NCBI RefSeq assembly: GCF_000418365.1
Contig: NC_021663.1
Location: 434,001 to 498,000 of the forward strand
Source: Corynebacterium terpenotabidum Y-11
GTDB taxonomy: Bacteria > Actinomycetota > Actinomycetes > Mycobacteriales > Mycobacteriaceae
Direction of reading: 5' to 3'
Length of the DNA: 64,000 nt
In this document: piece after piece, positions 25,925-37,102 of the stretch
Position numbering within the stretch: the first letter of the stretch is position 1
How the letters are laid out: every line of letters begins with the position of its first letter
The notes under the pieces: model-generated
What the model saw: only the letters and a program-made list of their open reading frames with translations
Database searches by the model: none
What the model was told of the DNA's origin: nothing
Program-made: the position numbers and the translations under genes

Positions 25925-26113
25925 CCGGTTGTCCTGCTGCTCGAACATGAATATTCAGTATCCCTAATGCGGTGGTGAAAAAGTCGGCTGGATGTGGACC
26001 GACGCACCGTGCGAGTATCGCACCGACCCCGAGGTGGAGGGGTCAGTCCTCTCCTCCACCCGGGTGGGTTACTCGCTTGAGGGAAGTGTTCATGGTTGGT
26101 GATTATAGTCACA

Positions 26114-27529
26114 TCACTGTTTGGCAGCAACTTCCGCCGCTGTCCGGGCGAGGAACAGGAGTTCGGCGGTGCCCATCGCGGCAATCTCGGAAGGTGAGAC
26201 AGACTCGTCCGCAGAGTGGATACGGCAGCCGGGTTCCTCGATGCCGAACAGGCCGAGCTCGGCGTCCGGGAACTGGGCCAGCAGGGCGTTGCACAGCGGG
26301 ATCGATCCGCCGGAACCGATCTCGGCGGTGTCGGGCGCCCCGTAGGCGTCCGCCAGGGCGCGGGTGAGCCGGGCCAGTGCGGGGCCGGTGATGTCGGCGA
26401 GGAAGGGGGACGCCAGGGTGTCGCGCGCGATACTCATCCGTGCGTGCTGCGGCACGTGGTTCTCGAGGTGGGTGACCAGGGCGTCCTGCGCCGTCGTCGC
26501 GTCCATTCCCGGCGGGACGCGCAGGCTGACGTGGGCGGCCGCCCGGGCGACGACGGCGTTGACGGCGTCGGCGACGGACAGTGAATCCAGTCCGGTGACG
26601 GTGATCGACGGCCGGGCGACGGTGAGGTCGTTGGGGTTCAGGCCCTGCGCCTGACCGAGGATGTCCACCCCGTCGAGGACGCCGGCATCGGCACGGAACG
26701 TTGCGGCGTCCGGGCCGCGGCCCTCCCACCGGGCGTCGGAATCGAGGCCGTCGACGGCGACGAGGCCGTCGTCGTCGTGGAGGGTGGCCAGCAGCTTGAT
26801 CAGTGACAGCAGGGCGTCGGGCGCGGCGCCGCCGTACTGACCGGAGTGCATGGGCTGGTTGAGAGTCTCGACGGTGACGGTGACTGGAGCGGTGCCGCGC
26901 AGGGCGGTGCCGATGGCGGGGACGCCGATGGCGTCATTGCCGGAGTCGGCGATGAGGAAGACGTCGGCGGCGAACAGGTCGGGAGAGGATGCCAGCAGGT
27001 CCTCCAGCCCGTAGCCGCCGCGCTCCTCGGAGCCTTCGACGACGACGCGGACGCCGACCTTCGCCAGGTCTGGGTACGTTGCGGTGAGCTCACCGAGCGC
27101 CCGCAGGACGGCGAGGTGCATGACGACGTGGCCCTTGCAGTCCGCTGCCCCGCGGCCGTACCAGCGGCCGTCACGTTCGGTGAGCTCCCAGGGTGAGGAG
27201 GTCCAGTTCTCCACATCGGAGGCGGGCTGCACGTCGAAGTGGGAGTAGAGGAGGATGGTGGGGTAGCCCGCGGCGGGTTCGCGCAGACCGATGACGGCGG
27301 TGGATCCGTCACTGGTCACATGGGGTTCGACCGGGACGCCGACGGTGCGGAAGGCGTTGACAACCCAGGCGGCGGCGTCGGCGTTGTCCTGCTCCAGGCC
27401 TGGGGTCGAGTGGACGGAGCGGAAGGCGACGAGCTCGGTGAGAGCGTCCTTGACGAAGGGCATCTGCGCGGTGAGGGCGGCGCGGGCGTTCTCCGGGGTG
27501 GGGGAGTTGGGGGTGCTGGAGTCGGTCAT
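26114..27529 (-). CDS. M20-family peptidase (dipeptidase)
   Basis: A 471-residue zinc hydrolase of the M20 (ArgE/DapE/carnosinase) family. The first metal site is YSHFDVQPAS, the Asp/Glu pair follows in GAADCKGH and EGSEERGG, and the lid domain has MHSGQYGG. GSGGSIPLCNAL and the final His in GCRIHSADES complete the site. Closest in layout to cytosolic non-specific dipeptidases. ATG 27529 begins the conserved N-terminus. It is divergent from groEL, with the CIRCE element between them. Confidence 0.88.
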   Translation of the reverse strand: MTDSSTPNSPTPENARAALTAQMPFVKDALTELVAFRSVHSTPGLEQDNADAAAWVVNAFRTVGVPVEPHVTSDGSTAVIGLREPAAGYPTILLYSHFDVQPASDVENWTSSPWELTERDGRWYGRGAADCKGHVVMHLAVLRALGELTATYPDLAKVGVRVVVEGSEERGGYGLEDLLASSPDLFAADVFLIADSGNDAIGVPAIGTALRGTAPVTVTVETLNQPMHSGQYGGAAPDALLSLIKLLATLHDDDGLVAVDGLDSDARWEGRGPDAATFRADAGVLDGVDILGQAQGLNPNDLTVARPSITVTGLDSLSVADAVNAVVARAAAHVSLRVPPGMDATTAQDALVTHLENHVPQHARMSIARDTLASPFLADITGPALARLTRALADAYGAPDTAEIGSGGSIPLCNALLAQFPDAELGLFGIEEPGCRIHSADESVSPSEIAAMGTAELLFLARTAAEVAAKQ

Positions 27530-27600
27530 GGGGACCACGATAGCGCGTGGCTGCCCTTCTGCTCCTTGCACTCGACGGGGCAGACTGCTAGAAACGGGAG

Positions 27601-27627
27601 CTAGCACTTGCTCAATCCGAGTGCCAG
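27601..27627. promoter_or_regulatory. CIRCE element (HrcA operator) before groEL
   Basis: Arms CTAGCACTT and GAGTGCCAG, separated by 9 bases, match the CIRCE consensus TTAGCACTC-N9-GAGTGCTAA at 7 of 9 positions in each arm. The site is 132 bases upstream of the groEL start, implying HrcA-controlled heat-shock expression. Confidence 0.8.
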
Positions 27628-27713
27628 ACAATCTGACTCAAGGTCACTTCAGGTGCAGTGAGGGTGGATGACGCGGCATGCGTCCACCCGTGCCGTCGCG
27701 GGCGCTGCCCTGA

Positions 27714-29402
<1,689 letters not shown>

Positions 29403-29499
29403 TCTGTCTCAACGGAAAAGTCCGGGGAATTGCCAGTCTGGAGTCGTAGCGTAGCCGCCGGTGACCCGCACGGGGTCGCCGGAACTCAAGGAGTATTTC

Positions 29500-29619
29500 A
29501 TGGATATCCTCGGCATCTTCGACAGCCTCTCCACTTTCTTCGGCGGCTTCTCGGACGTCTTCTCCGGCCTCTACGACATCATCGACGCAGGCTCCGACCT
29601 GGCGGCGTTGTCCTCCTAG
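29500..29619 (+). CDS. 39-residue PorH-like porin micro-protein
   Basis: ATG 29500 is preceded by AAGGAG. The peptide begins MDILGIFDSLSTFFGGFSD and ends SDLAALSS. It is acidic, amphipathic and has no signal peptide. In C. glutamicum the porH and porA genes lie exactly here, between groEL2 and ppk2. PorH ends in Ser-Ser with O-mycoloylation near the C-terminus (from memory), and this product also ends Ser-Ser. It is therefore called PorH-like; only one such gene is present at this spot. Confidence 0.72.
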   Translation: MDILGIFDSLSTFFGGFSDVFSGLYDIIDAGSDLAALSS

Positions 29620-29636
29620 GAGGTTGCTGACCGCAG

Positions 29637-29664
29637 AAAAAGCCCGGCTTCGGCCGGGCTTTGC
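29637..29664 (+). terminator. Rho-independent terminator after the porin-like gene
   Basis: An AAAA run, the stem AGCCCGG/CCGGGCT with a short loop, then TTTGC. It lies 18 bases after the stop at 29619, closing the groEL-porin unit. Confidence 0.85.
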
Positions 29665-29806
29665 GCATAGCGGGGTGTTGGTCAGCCTGCCATTCAGGCA
29701 GTTGTCCGGTTCGCTACCGGGCGTTTCCGTTTCGGGGGTACGGCAGGGGGGCTTTGGGGGTGCTGCAGTTCTGATGATGCGGGCGCTTTCGCTCTAGACT
29801 GGGGTC

Positions 29807-30712
29807 ATGGCTGAAAACACGGGTGACAACCAGGAATTCCACATCGTCGATCTTGCGGCGACCGAAGGCTACCTGGTAGACGATTCCGACGAGGACGACC
29901 CGGTCCTCATCACCCCCGACGGGCACAGGGTGGACACCTGGCGGGAGAACTACCCCTACTCGGAGCGTATGGACCGGGAGGAGTACGAGTCCATCAAGCG
30001 TGGTCTCCAGATCGAGCTGCTGAAGTGGCAGAACTGGACCAAGGACACCGGCCAGAAACACATCATCCTCTTCGAGGGTCGGGACGCTGCTGGCAAGGGT
30101 GGCACCATCAAGCGCTTCAACGAGCACCTCAACCCCCGTGGTGCCCGGACCGTGGCACTGGAGAAGCCGAGCCCGCGGGAATCCACCTCGTGGTATTTCC
30201 AGCGGTACATCCAGCACTTCCCGTGTGCCGGGGAGACCGTCTTCTTCGACCGCTCCTGGTACAACCGCTCCGGCGTGGAGCGAGTCATGGGATTCTGCAC
30301 CAATGACCAGCACGCCGAGTTCCTCCGCGAGGTGCCGATGCTGGAGAACATGATCATGGGCTCCGGGATCAGCATCACCAAGTTCTGGTTCTCGGTGACC
30401 CAGAAGGAGCAGCGGACCCGGTTCGCGATCCGTCAGGTCGACCCGGTGCGTCAGTGGAAGTTGTCGCCGATGGACCTGGCCTCCCTGGACAAGTGGGACG
30501 ATTACACCAGGGCCAAGGAGGAGCAGTTCCGGTACACGGACACCAACGAGTCTCCCTGGGTCACCATCAAGTCGAACGACAAGAAGCGGGCGCGGCTCAA
30601 CGCCATGCGCTACGTGTTGAGCAAGTTCGACTACACCGGCAAGGACTACGACCTGGTTGGCGAGCCGGACCCCAAGATCGTCAAGCGCGGTCGGGACCAG
30701 ATCGGCGACTAG
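29807..30712 (+). CDS. ppk2: Polyphosphate kinase 2
   Basis: A 301-residue PPK2 (class I, single domain) that transfers phosphate between polyphosphate and nucleotides. Walker A is FEGRDAAGKGGTIKRF (about residues 88-103), Walker B FDRSWYNRSGVERVMGF, and the lid region has KFWFSVTQKEQRTRF. Synteny with the groEL2-porin locus matches C. glutamicum ppk2B (NCgl2620). An acidic N-terminal 50 residues precedes the kinase core. Confidence 0.92.
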   Translation: MAENTGDNQEFHIVDLAATEGYLVDDSDEDDPVLITPDGHRVDTWRENYPYSERMDREEYESIKRGLQIELLKWQNWTKDTGQKHIILFEGRDAAGKGGTIKRFNEHLNPRGARTVALEKPSPRESTSWYFQRYIQHFPCAGETVFFDRSWYNRSGVERVMGFCTNDQHAEFLREVPMLENMIMGSGISITKFWFSVTQKEQRTRFAIRQVDPVRQWKLSPMDLASLDKWDDYTRAKEEQFRYTDTNESPWVTIKSNDKKRARLNAMRYVLSKFDYTGKDYDLVGEPDPKIVKRGRDQIGD

Positions 30713-30753
30713 CCGGTCCCGGGGGTGGGGCCGGCCGGGGCCGGTCGGGCGGC

Positions 30754-31203
30754 TCAGTCCTCTTCTTCGGCGGCGATGATCGACTTCGCCAGCTTCTTGA
30801 GGTGCTTGAGCTGTTTGGAGGTGGATTCGTCGAGGGCCTTGTCCTCGGCGTCCTGCACCATGGGGGTGAGCTTCTCCTGGGCCTTGCGGCCCTTCTTCGT
30901 GGCGGTGATGATCTGCCGACGCCGGTCCTTCGGGTCCTTGACCCGCTGGGCCAGGTCACGCTCCTCCAGTGAATCGACGAGCCGGACCATGTCGGACCGG
31001 TCGACGCCGATGACCTCCCCCAGGGTGGTCTGGCTGGCGGCGTCCCCGTCGACGAGATAGGTCAGCACCCAGTACTCGCGGAGGTTGAAACCCTCGCTGG
31101 CCAGGTCAGCCTCCACAAATTCCCGGGTGCGACGGCGCAGGCGCTCCAGTTGGAAGGATGGGGACGCGAGCAGATTGTGCGGCAGGTGTGGGGGTTCAGC
31201 CAT
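30754..31203 (-). CDS. MarR-family transcriptional regulator
   Basis: A 149-residue winged-helix protein with LREYWVLTYLVDGDAASQ, TTLGEVIGVDRSDMVRLVDSLE (recognition helix), the wing KDPKDRRRQIITAT and a charged C-terminal helix ending in acidic residues. It is convergent with ppk2. A run of GGCCGG-type repeats fills the 41-base gap and may form a weak terminator. Target genes are unknown. Confidence 0.85.
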   Translation of the reverse strand: MAEPPHLPHNLLASPSFQLERLRRRTREFVEADLASEGFNLREYWVLTYLVDGDAASQTTLGEVIGVDRSDMVRLVDSLEERDLAQRVKDPKDRRRQIITATKKGRKAQEKLTPMVQDAEDKALDESTSKQLKHLKKLAKSIIAAEEED

Positions 31204-31296
31204 GGTGCCCAGAGTAGCTGGTCATGGGTGGGGTGGCCCAGTTGCCGGCTTTTTCCCCGCGTACCGGCACACCCCCGGTCCGACCGATGAGGCTGA

Positions 31297-31605
31297 TCAG
31301 TTCTGGGAACCGACGATCGGCAATCCGGCGTCCCGCCAGCCGGAGGTACCGTTGGCGACGTTGATCGCGTCGATCCCGTTCAACTCCAGCCACTCACAGG
31401 CTTTCGCGGAGCGTCCGCCGGAAAGGCAGATGAGGTAGATGTCCTGGTCCAGGTCGAATTCGCCGTAGCGCTCCTGGAGCTGGGAAAGCGGAAGGTTCAC
31501 CGCGCCCTCGGCGTGCCACTGGGCGTATTCATCGGGCTCACGGATGTCGATGAGCTGGGCCCCGGAGGGGACCTCGGTGGGCTGAACGGTCTCGAAGTCA
31601 CTCAT
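31297..31605 (-). CDS. Rhodanese-domain protein
   Basis: A 102-residue single-domain rhodanese with LIDIREPDEYAQWHAEGAVNLP and the active-site loop CLSGGRSAKA, where Cys would carry the persulfide, then GTSGWRDAGLPI. Such GlpE/PspE-like proteins transfer sulfur. It lies between marR and the SGNH hydrolase on the same strand, with gaps of 93 and 60 bases. Confidence 0.9.
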   Translation of the reverse strand: MSDFETVQPTEVPSGAQLIDIREPDEYAQWHAEGAVNLPLSQLQERYGEFDLDQDIYLICLSGGRSAKACEWLELNGIDAINVANGTSGWRDAGLPIVGSQN

Positions 31606-31665
31606 GGTGCCCCACTGTACCCTTCGCCCTGCACCCGGCCTGCCGTTGTCGGCGGCCAGGGTAGA

Positions 31666-32529
31666 TCAGAGCGTGGTCTCCGGCGTGGTCGCGGCGCTCA
31701 GTGCCGCAACCTGCTGAGCGAGGTACGTGCTCCCGGCGAGGGAGGGGTGGGCCGGCATGTTGTAGTCCGGCGTGGTGGTGTCCGTGATACCGGAGACGTA
31801 CCGCTGTGCGTCCGGAGCGCAGGTGGAGTGCTCGGTGACCGTCATGGACCGCACGTCGATGAATGCGGTTCCGGCGCGGTCGGCCGCGGCCTTCTGATTG
31901 GCCTGGTTGGCGGTCTCCTGGAAGGCGGTGACGGGGTCGAGTGCGCCGGTCGGCTGATCCGGGACGGTGTTCTGGTCACAGAAGCGGCCCTCGACGTCGG
32001 TCGTGGCCAGCCGTCCGAGGATCCCGATCTGCGCGTCCGGGGCGACCGCCCGGATCTTCGTCACCGCAGTGACGAGGTTGTCGATGATTGTGGCGTCCGG
32101 TACGGCCTGCCGTTGGTCGTTCATTCCGGCGGCGAGGATGACCAGCGTGGTGTTGTTGACGGCTCCGGCGGCGACCGCCTGGTCGATCCGGTCGAGCATC
32201 TGCCCGGTGGTGTGGGTGTTGCAGGCCCAGTTCTGGACCGGGCGGCCGGTGAGGGAACCGGCGAGGGCGGGCCAGGCATCCGGTGCGGTGAGGCATCCTG
32301 CAGTACGCGGGTAGGTGGGGTACTGGTCCGGGTTGTCGTTGACGTAGCTGTCGGAGTTTGCGGTGAAGGAGTCCCCGAAGGCGACGATGTTGTCCGCGGT
32401 GTCCGTGGAGTAGGGGTTGGTGAACTCGGTGTCCGCGACAGCGGGGGACGCATGGACCGCGGCCGCGACGAGGACCGGCAGAGCGACGGTCGCGACGGAC
32501 AGCCGGGATGAGATGCGGTGACGCTGCAT
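31666..32529 (-). CDS. Secreted SGNH/GDSL hydrolase
   Basis: A 287-residue exported esterase/lipase-like protein. The signal peptide (basic start, hydrophobic core, cleavage after HASPAVA at about residue 32) is followed by block I FGDSFTANSDSY (nucleophile Ser), the block III-like AAGMND (Asn) and block V PAHPS (His). Four Cys suggest disulfides outside the cell. ATG 32529 has a GGAG site. It probably acts on envelope or external lipids; the substrate is unknown. Confidence 0.87.
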   Translation of the reverse strand: MQRHRISSRLSVATVALPVLVAAAVHASPAVADTEFTNPYSTDTADNIVAFGDSFTANSDSYVNDNPDQYPTYPRTAGCLTAPDAWPALAGSLTGRPVQNWACNTHTTGQMLDRIDQAVAAGAVNNTTLVILAAGMNDQRQAVPDATIIDNLVTAVTKIRAVAPDAQIGILGRLATTDVEGRFCDQNTVPDQPTGALDPVTAFQETANQANQKAAADRAGTAFIDVRSMTVTEHSTCAPDAQRYVSGITDTTTPDYNMPAHPSLAGSTYLAQQVAALSAATTPETTL

Positions 32530-32583
32530 GTGCGGAACTCCTCGGAGGTGGGCGGGGATGAAAGGGGAATCCTTATGAGGCTG

Positions 32584-32602
32584 AAGTGATTCTAGATCAC
32601 TT
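32584..32602. promoter_or_regulatory. Palindrome upstream of the SGNH hydrolase
   Basis: AAGTGATTCTAGATCACTT has perfect 7-bp arms and lies 55 bases before the start codon. Its length and position fit an operator; the regulator is not identifiable. Confidence 0.5.
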
Positions 32603-32712
32603 GAGTGACAGATGGGGAAAATGTTTCTTGAGGTATATCTGGTCGGGCAGGGTGGCTGCCCCGGGTACCCGGATCCGGCAGAGCGACCGAGCACACAGAA
32701 AACGCGCACGAT

Positions 32713-32740
32713 CTCCCGGCAGCATTTCTGCTGCGGGGAG
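32713..32740 (-). terminator. ppa: Terminator-like hairpin downstream of ppa
   Basis: A 12-bp stem (CTCCCGGCAGCA with TGCTGCGGGGAG, one mismatch) with a TTTC loop. On the minus strand a TTTT run follows about a dozen bases later. A weaker GC-rich hairpin at about 32780-32814 lies even nearer the ppa stop. Confidence 0.55.
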
Positions 32741-32819
32741 ACCGTACGCGGTGATTCGGACCGGGATCCGGGATGATGCCCACCCGTCGCCATGTTGGCA
32801 ACGGGGTGGGGTGGTCTCT

Positions 32820-33293
32820 CTACGTGTAGCGCTCGATGGCTTCGGCGAGGATCTTCTCAGCCTCGGCCTTGTCGCCCCAACCGGATCCGTGAACTTCCTT
32901 GCCCGGCTCCAGGTCCTTGTAGTGGACGAAGAAGTGCTCGACCTCGTCCTTGACGTCCTGGGCGATGTCGTCGATGTCCTGGAACCTGTCGTAGCGGACG
33001 TCGTCGATGACGCACAGCAGCTTGTCGTCGCCGCCGGCCTCGTCGGTCATCTTGAACACGCCGACCGGACGGGCCTTGACGATGACGCCCGGGAACACCG
33101 GCTCCGGGAGGATGACGAGTGCGTCCAGCGGGTCGCCGTCCTCACCGAGGGTGTGGTCGATGAAGCCGTAGTCGGCCGGGTACGCCATCGGTGTGAAGAG
33201 GTAACGGTCGAGGTAGACCTTGCCGGTCTCGTGGTCGACCTCGTACTTGTTGCGCGAGCCCTTGGGGATCTCGATGGTGACTTCGATGCTCAT
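32820..33293 (-). CDS. ppa: Inorganic pyrophosphatase
   Basis: A 157-residue family I soluble pyrophosphatase. It has [34 protein letters not shown], the signature GDPLDALVI (metal-binding Asp residues) and the ending [13 protein letters not shown]. It drives biosynthetic reactions by removing pyrophosphate. It lies 11 bases downstream of the SRPBCC gene on the same strand. Confidence 0.96.
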   Translation of the reverse strand: MSIEVTIEIPKGSRNKYEVDHETGKVYLDRYLFTPMAYPADYGFIDHTLGEDGDPLDALVILPEPVFPGVIVKARPVGVFKMTDEAGGDDKLLCVIDDVRYDRFQDIDDIAQDVKDEVEHFFVHYKDLEPGKEVHGSGWGDKAEAEKILAEAIERYT

Positions 33294-33304
33294 GGACTGA
33301 CAGT

Positions 33305-33769
33305 CTACCTGGCCTGCTCGGCGACCTGGGCCACCGACGCCAGGGTCCGCCCGATCCCGGCGAGCAACTCGGCCTCGAAGGTCTCGTTACCGCCGAGGAA
33401 TGCGGCGACCAGTCCCCGGGAGACCAGGGAGGTGTCCCCCTCGACGATGCGGGATTCCGTGAGGGTGGTGGTGCCGTCGCCGTTGTCGACGAGGTCGTAG
33501 CGCCACCGGGACCCGTTGATCGGGATCCGCCATTCGAGGGTCTGTCCCGGGTTCCAGACGGTGATCTTCGACCAGGTGGGCCAGAACAACATGCCCCGTC
33601 GATTGAGGTTGACGGTGGTGGTGCCGACACCGGGCGTGCCGCCGAGGACGACCATCTTTCGGCACTGGGGGCTGCGCTCGCCCATGGCCGTGAGATCCGA
33701 GACGGCGGCCCAGACCCGGTCGGGTGTGGCGTTGACGGTGCGGGAGTCGGTGATCAGAGGTGATGCCAT
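33305..33769 (-). CDS. SRPBCC/START-like domain protein (polyketide cyclase family)
   Basis: A 154-residue protein with the typical start [20 protein letters not shown], a central beta sheet with [26 protein letters not shown] split by loops, and a long C-terminal helix. It presumably binds a lipid or other hydrophobic ligand. ATG 33769 has no good ribosome site, and the transcript may be leaderless. It is divergent from dacB. Confidence 0.8.
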   Translation of the reverse strand: MASPLITDSRTVNATPDRVWAAVSDLTAMGERSPQCRKMVVLGGTPGVGTTTVNLNRRGMLFWPTWSKITVWNPGQTLEWRIPINGSRWRYDLVDNGDGTTTLTESRIVEGDTSLVSRGLVAAFLGGNETFEAELLAGIGRTLASVAQVAEQAR

Positions 33770-33884
33770 TTCGTCGACGATACTGTGTTGTCGGGCATCC
33801 GTCAGGGTTTCGGCGCCATGGGTCCGATACAGTGTGTGGTCGGATACGGTGGACGGCCCGTACACGGCACAGACAGGGAGTTCG

Positions 33885-35327
33885 ATGGCTACTGACGGGG
33901 AAAACACGCGACCTGCGGGGGAGCGGTCGATGCGCCGCTGGATCATCGGTATCGTCGCCTTCCTGGTCGTGGTCGTCGCGGTGGTCGGCGCTGCACTGGT
34001 GGTCGCGAACGGTCGCGGGACGGATGTCGCGGACGCCGCCGAGATCCCCGCGGCCGCCCCGGCCCTGGTCGCCGCGCCGGTCGGCGACGACGCCACCGGG
34101 GACGCTGACGCTACCGCTGCAGCCGAGGCCGTGGCGGCCGCACTGGCTGGTCCGGCCGCGGACGAGGCACTCGGCCAGCTGTCCGGTGTTGTCACGGACG
34201 TGGCCTCCGGGGCGGAACTGTGGTCGGCCACACCGGACACGCCACTGGTCCCGGCATCGGTGACGAAACTGACGACGGCGACGGCGGCGCTGCTGACCCT
34301 GCCGGCGGACGACCGGGTCGCGACCACGGTGCTCGCGGGGACGACGCCCGGCCAGGTGATCCTCAAGGGCGACGGCGATGTGACCCTGTCACGTACCGCG
34401 GACTCGGGGTTCTTCACGGACGCCGCCTCGATCGAGGATCTGGCGGCCCAGGCCGCCGCCGCGCTCGGCGGTCAGCCGGTGACCTCGATCGTCGTCGACA
34501 ATTCGGTGCGTGGCGGGGACCTGTTCAACGAGACCTGGTCCACCGAGGATATCGAGGCGGGGAACGTCGCCCCGCTCGGTGCGGTGATGATCGATGCAGG
34601 TCGGCTCGACTCCTCCGACAATTACTCGGCGCGGTCGGAAACTCCGGCCGGTGACGTGGGCCGGGCACTGGCAGAGGCGCTGGGTGCCGCCGATGTGCCG
34701 GTGACGGTGTCGGATACCCCGGTGGCTGCGGCGGAGGGCGATCCGTTGGCGACGGTGTATTCGGCGCCGCTGGGCACCCGGATCCGGGACATGCTTCTCT
34801 ACAGTGACAATCTGCTGGCGGAGGCGGTGGGCCGCGAGGTCGCCGCGGCCCGCAATCAGCAGCAGACCTTCGACGGCGCCACCGCTGCGGTACTCGACAC
34901 CTTGTCGGACGCAGGTGTCGACGTCTCGGGGGCGGTGCTGAAAGACTGCTCGGGGATGAGTGCGGACAACCGTCTCACCGCCCGGATCCTCGACGGTGTG
35001 CTGGCGTTGGCGGCCGGGGCCCCGGTGGCGGAGGACGTGACGCTCACCGGTGATCCGGCGGAACTGCGGTTGTTGTTCGACGCCCTGCCGGTCGCCGGCG
35101 CCGACGGCACCCTGGCGGACCGGTACCTCAGCGGCTCCGGAGCGGAGGCTGCGGCCGGTCGCGTCCGGGCGAAGACCGGCACCCTCGACGGGGTCAATAC
35201 CCTGGCCGGCACGGTGACCACCGATTCTGGTCGCGTCCTCACCTTCGCCTTCCTCTCGAACGGGTCGGATCAGGAAGCCGGCCGCGCCGCCCTGGACCGG
35301 CTCGCCGCCGCGCTGCGCGAGGCATAG
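33885..35327 (+). CDS. dacB: D-alanyl-D-alanine carboxypeptidase/endopeptidase (PBP4 type)
   Basis: A 480-residue envelope enzyme anchored by one N-terminal membrane helix (about residues 19-42). An Ala/Asp-rich linker precedes the penicillin-binding domain with the three motifs SVTK (SxxK), YSDN (SxN) and KTGT. The DacB-type insertion lies between the first and second motif. It trims peptidoglycan stem peptides. ATG 33885 with GGGAG upstream was chosen over an earlier in-frame start. It heads the run dacB-tilS-hpt-ftsH-fol. Confidence 0.92.
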   Translation: MATDGENTRPAGERSMRRWIIGIVAFLVVVVAVVGAALVVANGRGTDVADAAEIPAAAPALVAAPVGDDATGDADATAAAEAVAAALAGPAADEALGQLSGVVTDVASGAELWSATPDTPLVPASVTKLTTATAALLTLPADDRVATTVLAGTTPGQVILKGDGDVTLSRTADSGFFTDAASIEDLAAQAAAALGGQPVTSIVVDNSVRGGDLFNETWSTEDIEAGNVAPLGAVMIDAGRLDSSDNYSARSETPAGDVGRALAEALGAADVPVTVSDTPVAAAEGDPLATVYSAPLGTRIRDMLLYSDNLLAEAVGREVAAARNQQQTFDGATAAVLDTLSDAGVDVSGAVLKDCSGMSADNRLTARILDGVLALAAGAPVAEDVTLTGDPAELRLLFDALPVAGADGTLADRYLSGSGAEAAAGRVRAKTGTLDGVNTLAGTVTTDSGRVLTFAFLSNGSDQEAGRAALDRLAAALREA

Positions 35328-35330
35328 GTC

Positions 35331-36380
35331 GTGGGCGGGCAGACGGCAGGTCACCGGCCGGGCCGTCGGACGCTCGCGGTGCGGCACAGTCTCGCGGCCT
35401 TCCTTGACACCGCGGAGCTGGCTCCGGGGGATGCGGTGGTGTGCGGTGTGTCCGGGGGCGGGGATTCCCTGGCCCTGGCTGCGGCGGGTGTGCATGCCGG
35501 ACTGGCGGTCACGACTGTGACCGTGGACCACGGACTGCAGGCGGGGTCGGACCGGGTCGCCGAGGCTGCGGCGCAGCAGTGTCGGAGCCTCGGTGCCACT
35601 GCCCAGGTGGTGACGGTGACGGTCGACGGGGCGGGGGAGGCCCCGGCCCGCACGGCCCGCTACCGGACGCTCGGGGAGATCGCGGACGGCCGCCCGGTGC
35701 TGGTCGCCCATACCGCCGACGATGACGCAGAAGGTCTGCTGCTGTCATTGACCCGCGGATCGGGCACCGGCAGTCTCGCAGGGCTGCGGGAGATCTCGCT
35801 GGACCATCCGGTGGTGGCGGCCGGGGCGTCCTTCCTGGGACGTCCGTTGCTCGCCGCGACGCGGGCGGATACCCGGGGCAGTTGCACAGAACTGGGTCTG
35901 GCGGTCTGGGACGATCCGCACAATGTGCGCACCGACATTCTGCGGTCCCGGGTGCGCCACGAGCTGCTGCCGGTGATGCGCGAGGTGTTGGGTGAGCGAG
36001 TGGACGCAGCGCTGACCCGCAGTGCCCGGCTGCTCCGGGAGGACGCGGATCTGCTGGAAGCTCTCGCCGCTGACGTGCTGCGGGATGCCGCAGTGCCCCC
36101 CGGTGGGCCGCTCCCAGTGGAGGTTCCGGCCGGGCAGCCGGGGCCGCTGCGTCGACGGCTGCTGCGGCACTGGTTGTCGGGGGTGGCGGGACCGTTGACC
36201 TCGAGACATCTGTCGATGCTGGAGTCGCTGGTCGCTGACTGGCACGGGCAGGGGCCGGTGGCTGTTCCGGTGCTCGCTGAGCCGAATCGGCAGGTGGGAC
36301 CTACACTGGGGAAGTCGCACCGACTGGTGGTCCGGCGCCGTGTCGGCGTCCTGGAGACCGCCTATCTGCCCCGAACCTGA
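35331..36380 (+). CDS. tilS: tRNA(Ile)-lysidine synthase
   Basis: A 349-residue PP-loop ATPase that makes lysidine in the anticodon of tRNA-Ile(CAU). The P-loop is CGVSGGGDSLAL (the usual SGGxDS with Gly). VTVDHGLQ and VAHTADDDAEGLLL match the family. The shorter C-terminal part fits actinobacterial TilS. GTG 35331 starts 3 bases after the dacB stop. tilS-hpt-ftsH is a conserved bacterial order. Confidence 0.93.
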   Translation: MGGQTAGHRPGRRTLAVRHSLAAFLDTAELAPGDAVVCGVSGGGDSLALAAAGVHAGLAVTTVTVDHGLQAGSDRVAEAAAQQCRSLGATAQVVTVTVDGAGEAPARTARYRTLGEIADGRPVLVAHTADDDAEGLLLSLTRGSGTGSLAGLREISLDHPVVAAGASFLGRPLLAATRADTRGSCTELGLAVWDDPHNVRTDILRSRVRHELLPVMREVLGERVDAALTRSARLLREDADLLEALAADVLRDAAVPPGGPLPVEVPAGQPGPLRRRLLRHWLSGVAGPLTSRHLSMLESLVADWHGQGPVAVPVLAEPNRQVGPTLGKSHRLVVRRRVGVLETAYLPRT

Positions 36381-36393
36381 GGAGACCGGCCAG

Positions 36394-36963
36394 ATGAGCA
36401 GTGACCTGCCCGCCCACCCCTACGGCGCCGATATCGGTGCCGTGCTCATCGATGAACCGACGCTGCAGGCCCGTGTCCGGGAGTTGGCGGAGGAGGTCAG
36501 TGACCGGTACCGGGACGCGGAGGAGGATATCGTCCTGGTCTGCATCCTCAAGGGTGCGGCGGTCTTCCTCTCCGATTTCTCCCGTGCCCTGACCGTGCCA
36601 GCCCAGCTGGAGTTCATGGTGGTCTCTTCCTACGGGAATGCCGCGGAATCCTCCGGCACGGTGACCATCGTCAAGGATCTGGCGACGGATATCGCGGGAC
36701 GCCACGTCGTGGTCGTGGAGGACATCATCGATTCGGGACGCACCCTGGCCTGGCTGGTGGATACGCTCGCCGAGCGCGATCCGGCGTCCCTCGAGGTCGT
36801 TGCCCTGCTGCGCAAGCCGGACCGGGTGGTCGTGGACGTGGCGTGCGAGTCTCTCGGGTTCGAGGTGCCGGACGAGTTCATCGTCGGGTACGGGCTGGAT
36901 TACGCGGAGCGCTACCGCACGCTGCCGTGGATCGGGGCACTGCGCCCTGAGGTGTACCGCTGA
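36394..36963 (+). CDS. hpt: Hypoxanthine phosphoribosyltransferase
   Basis: A 189-residue purine-salvage enzyme. It has LVCILKGAAVFLSDF (PPi loop), the flexible SSYG loop, the PRPP motif VVVVEDIIDSGRTL and the C-terminal VGYGLDYAERYRTLPWIG. It has a short unstructured N-terminus and ATG 36394 after GGAGA. It lies 13 bases after tilS. Confidence 0.96.
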   Translation: MSSDLPAHPYGADIGAVLIDEPTLQARVRELAEEVSDRYRDAEEDIVLVCILKGAAVFLSDFSRALTVPAQLEFMVVSSYGNAAESSGTVTIVKDLATDIAGRHVVVVEDIIDSGRTLAWLVDTLAERDPASLEVVALLRKPDRVVVDVACESLGFEVPDEFIVGYGLDYAERYRTLPWIGALRPEVYR

Positions 36964-37102
36964 CGGTGGGCGACGGCTACTCCTAGCGGCAGCCGGGGGA
37001 ATCCTGCGCATTTCCGCCTCATCTGTGACAGTGCTGTGAGCCTGCAGGACTGGCACGGTCGCCGGAACACGGCGTCCGTCGCTGCGATACTCTGGGGTGA
37101 CT

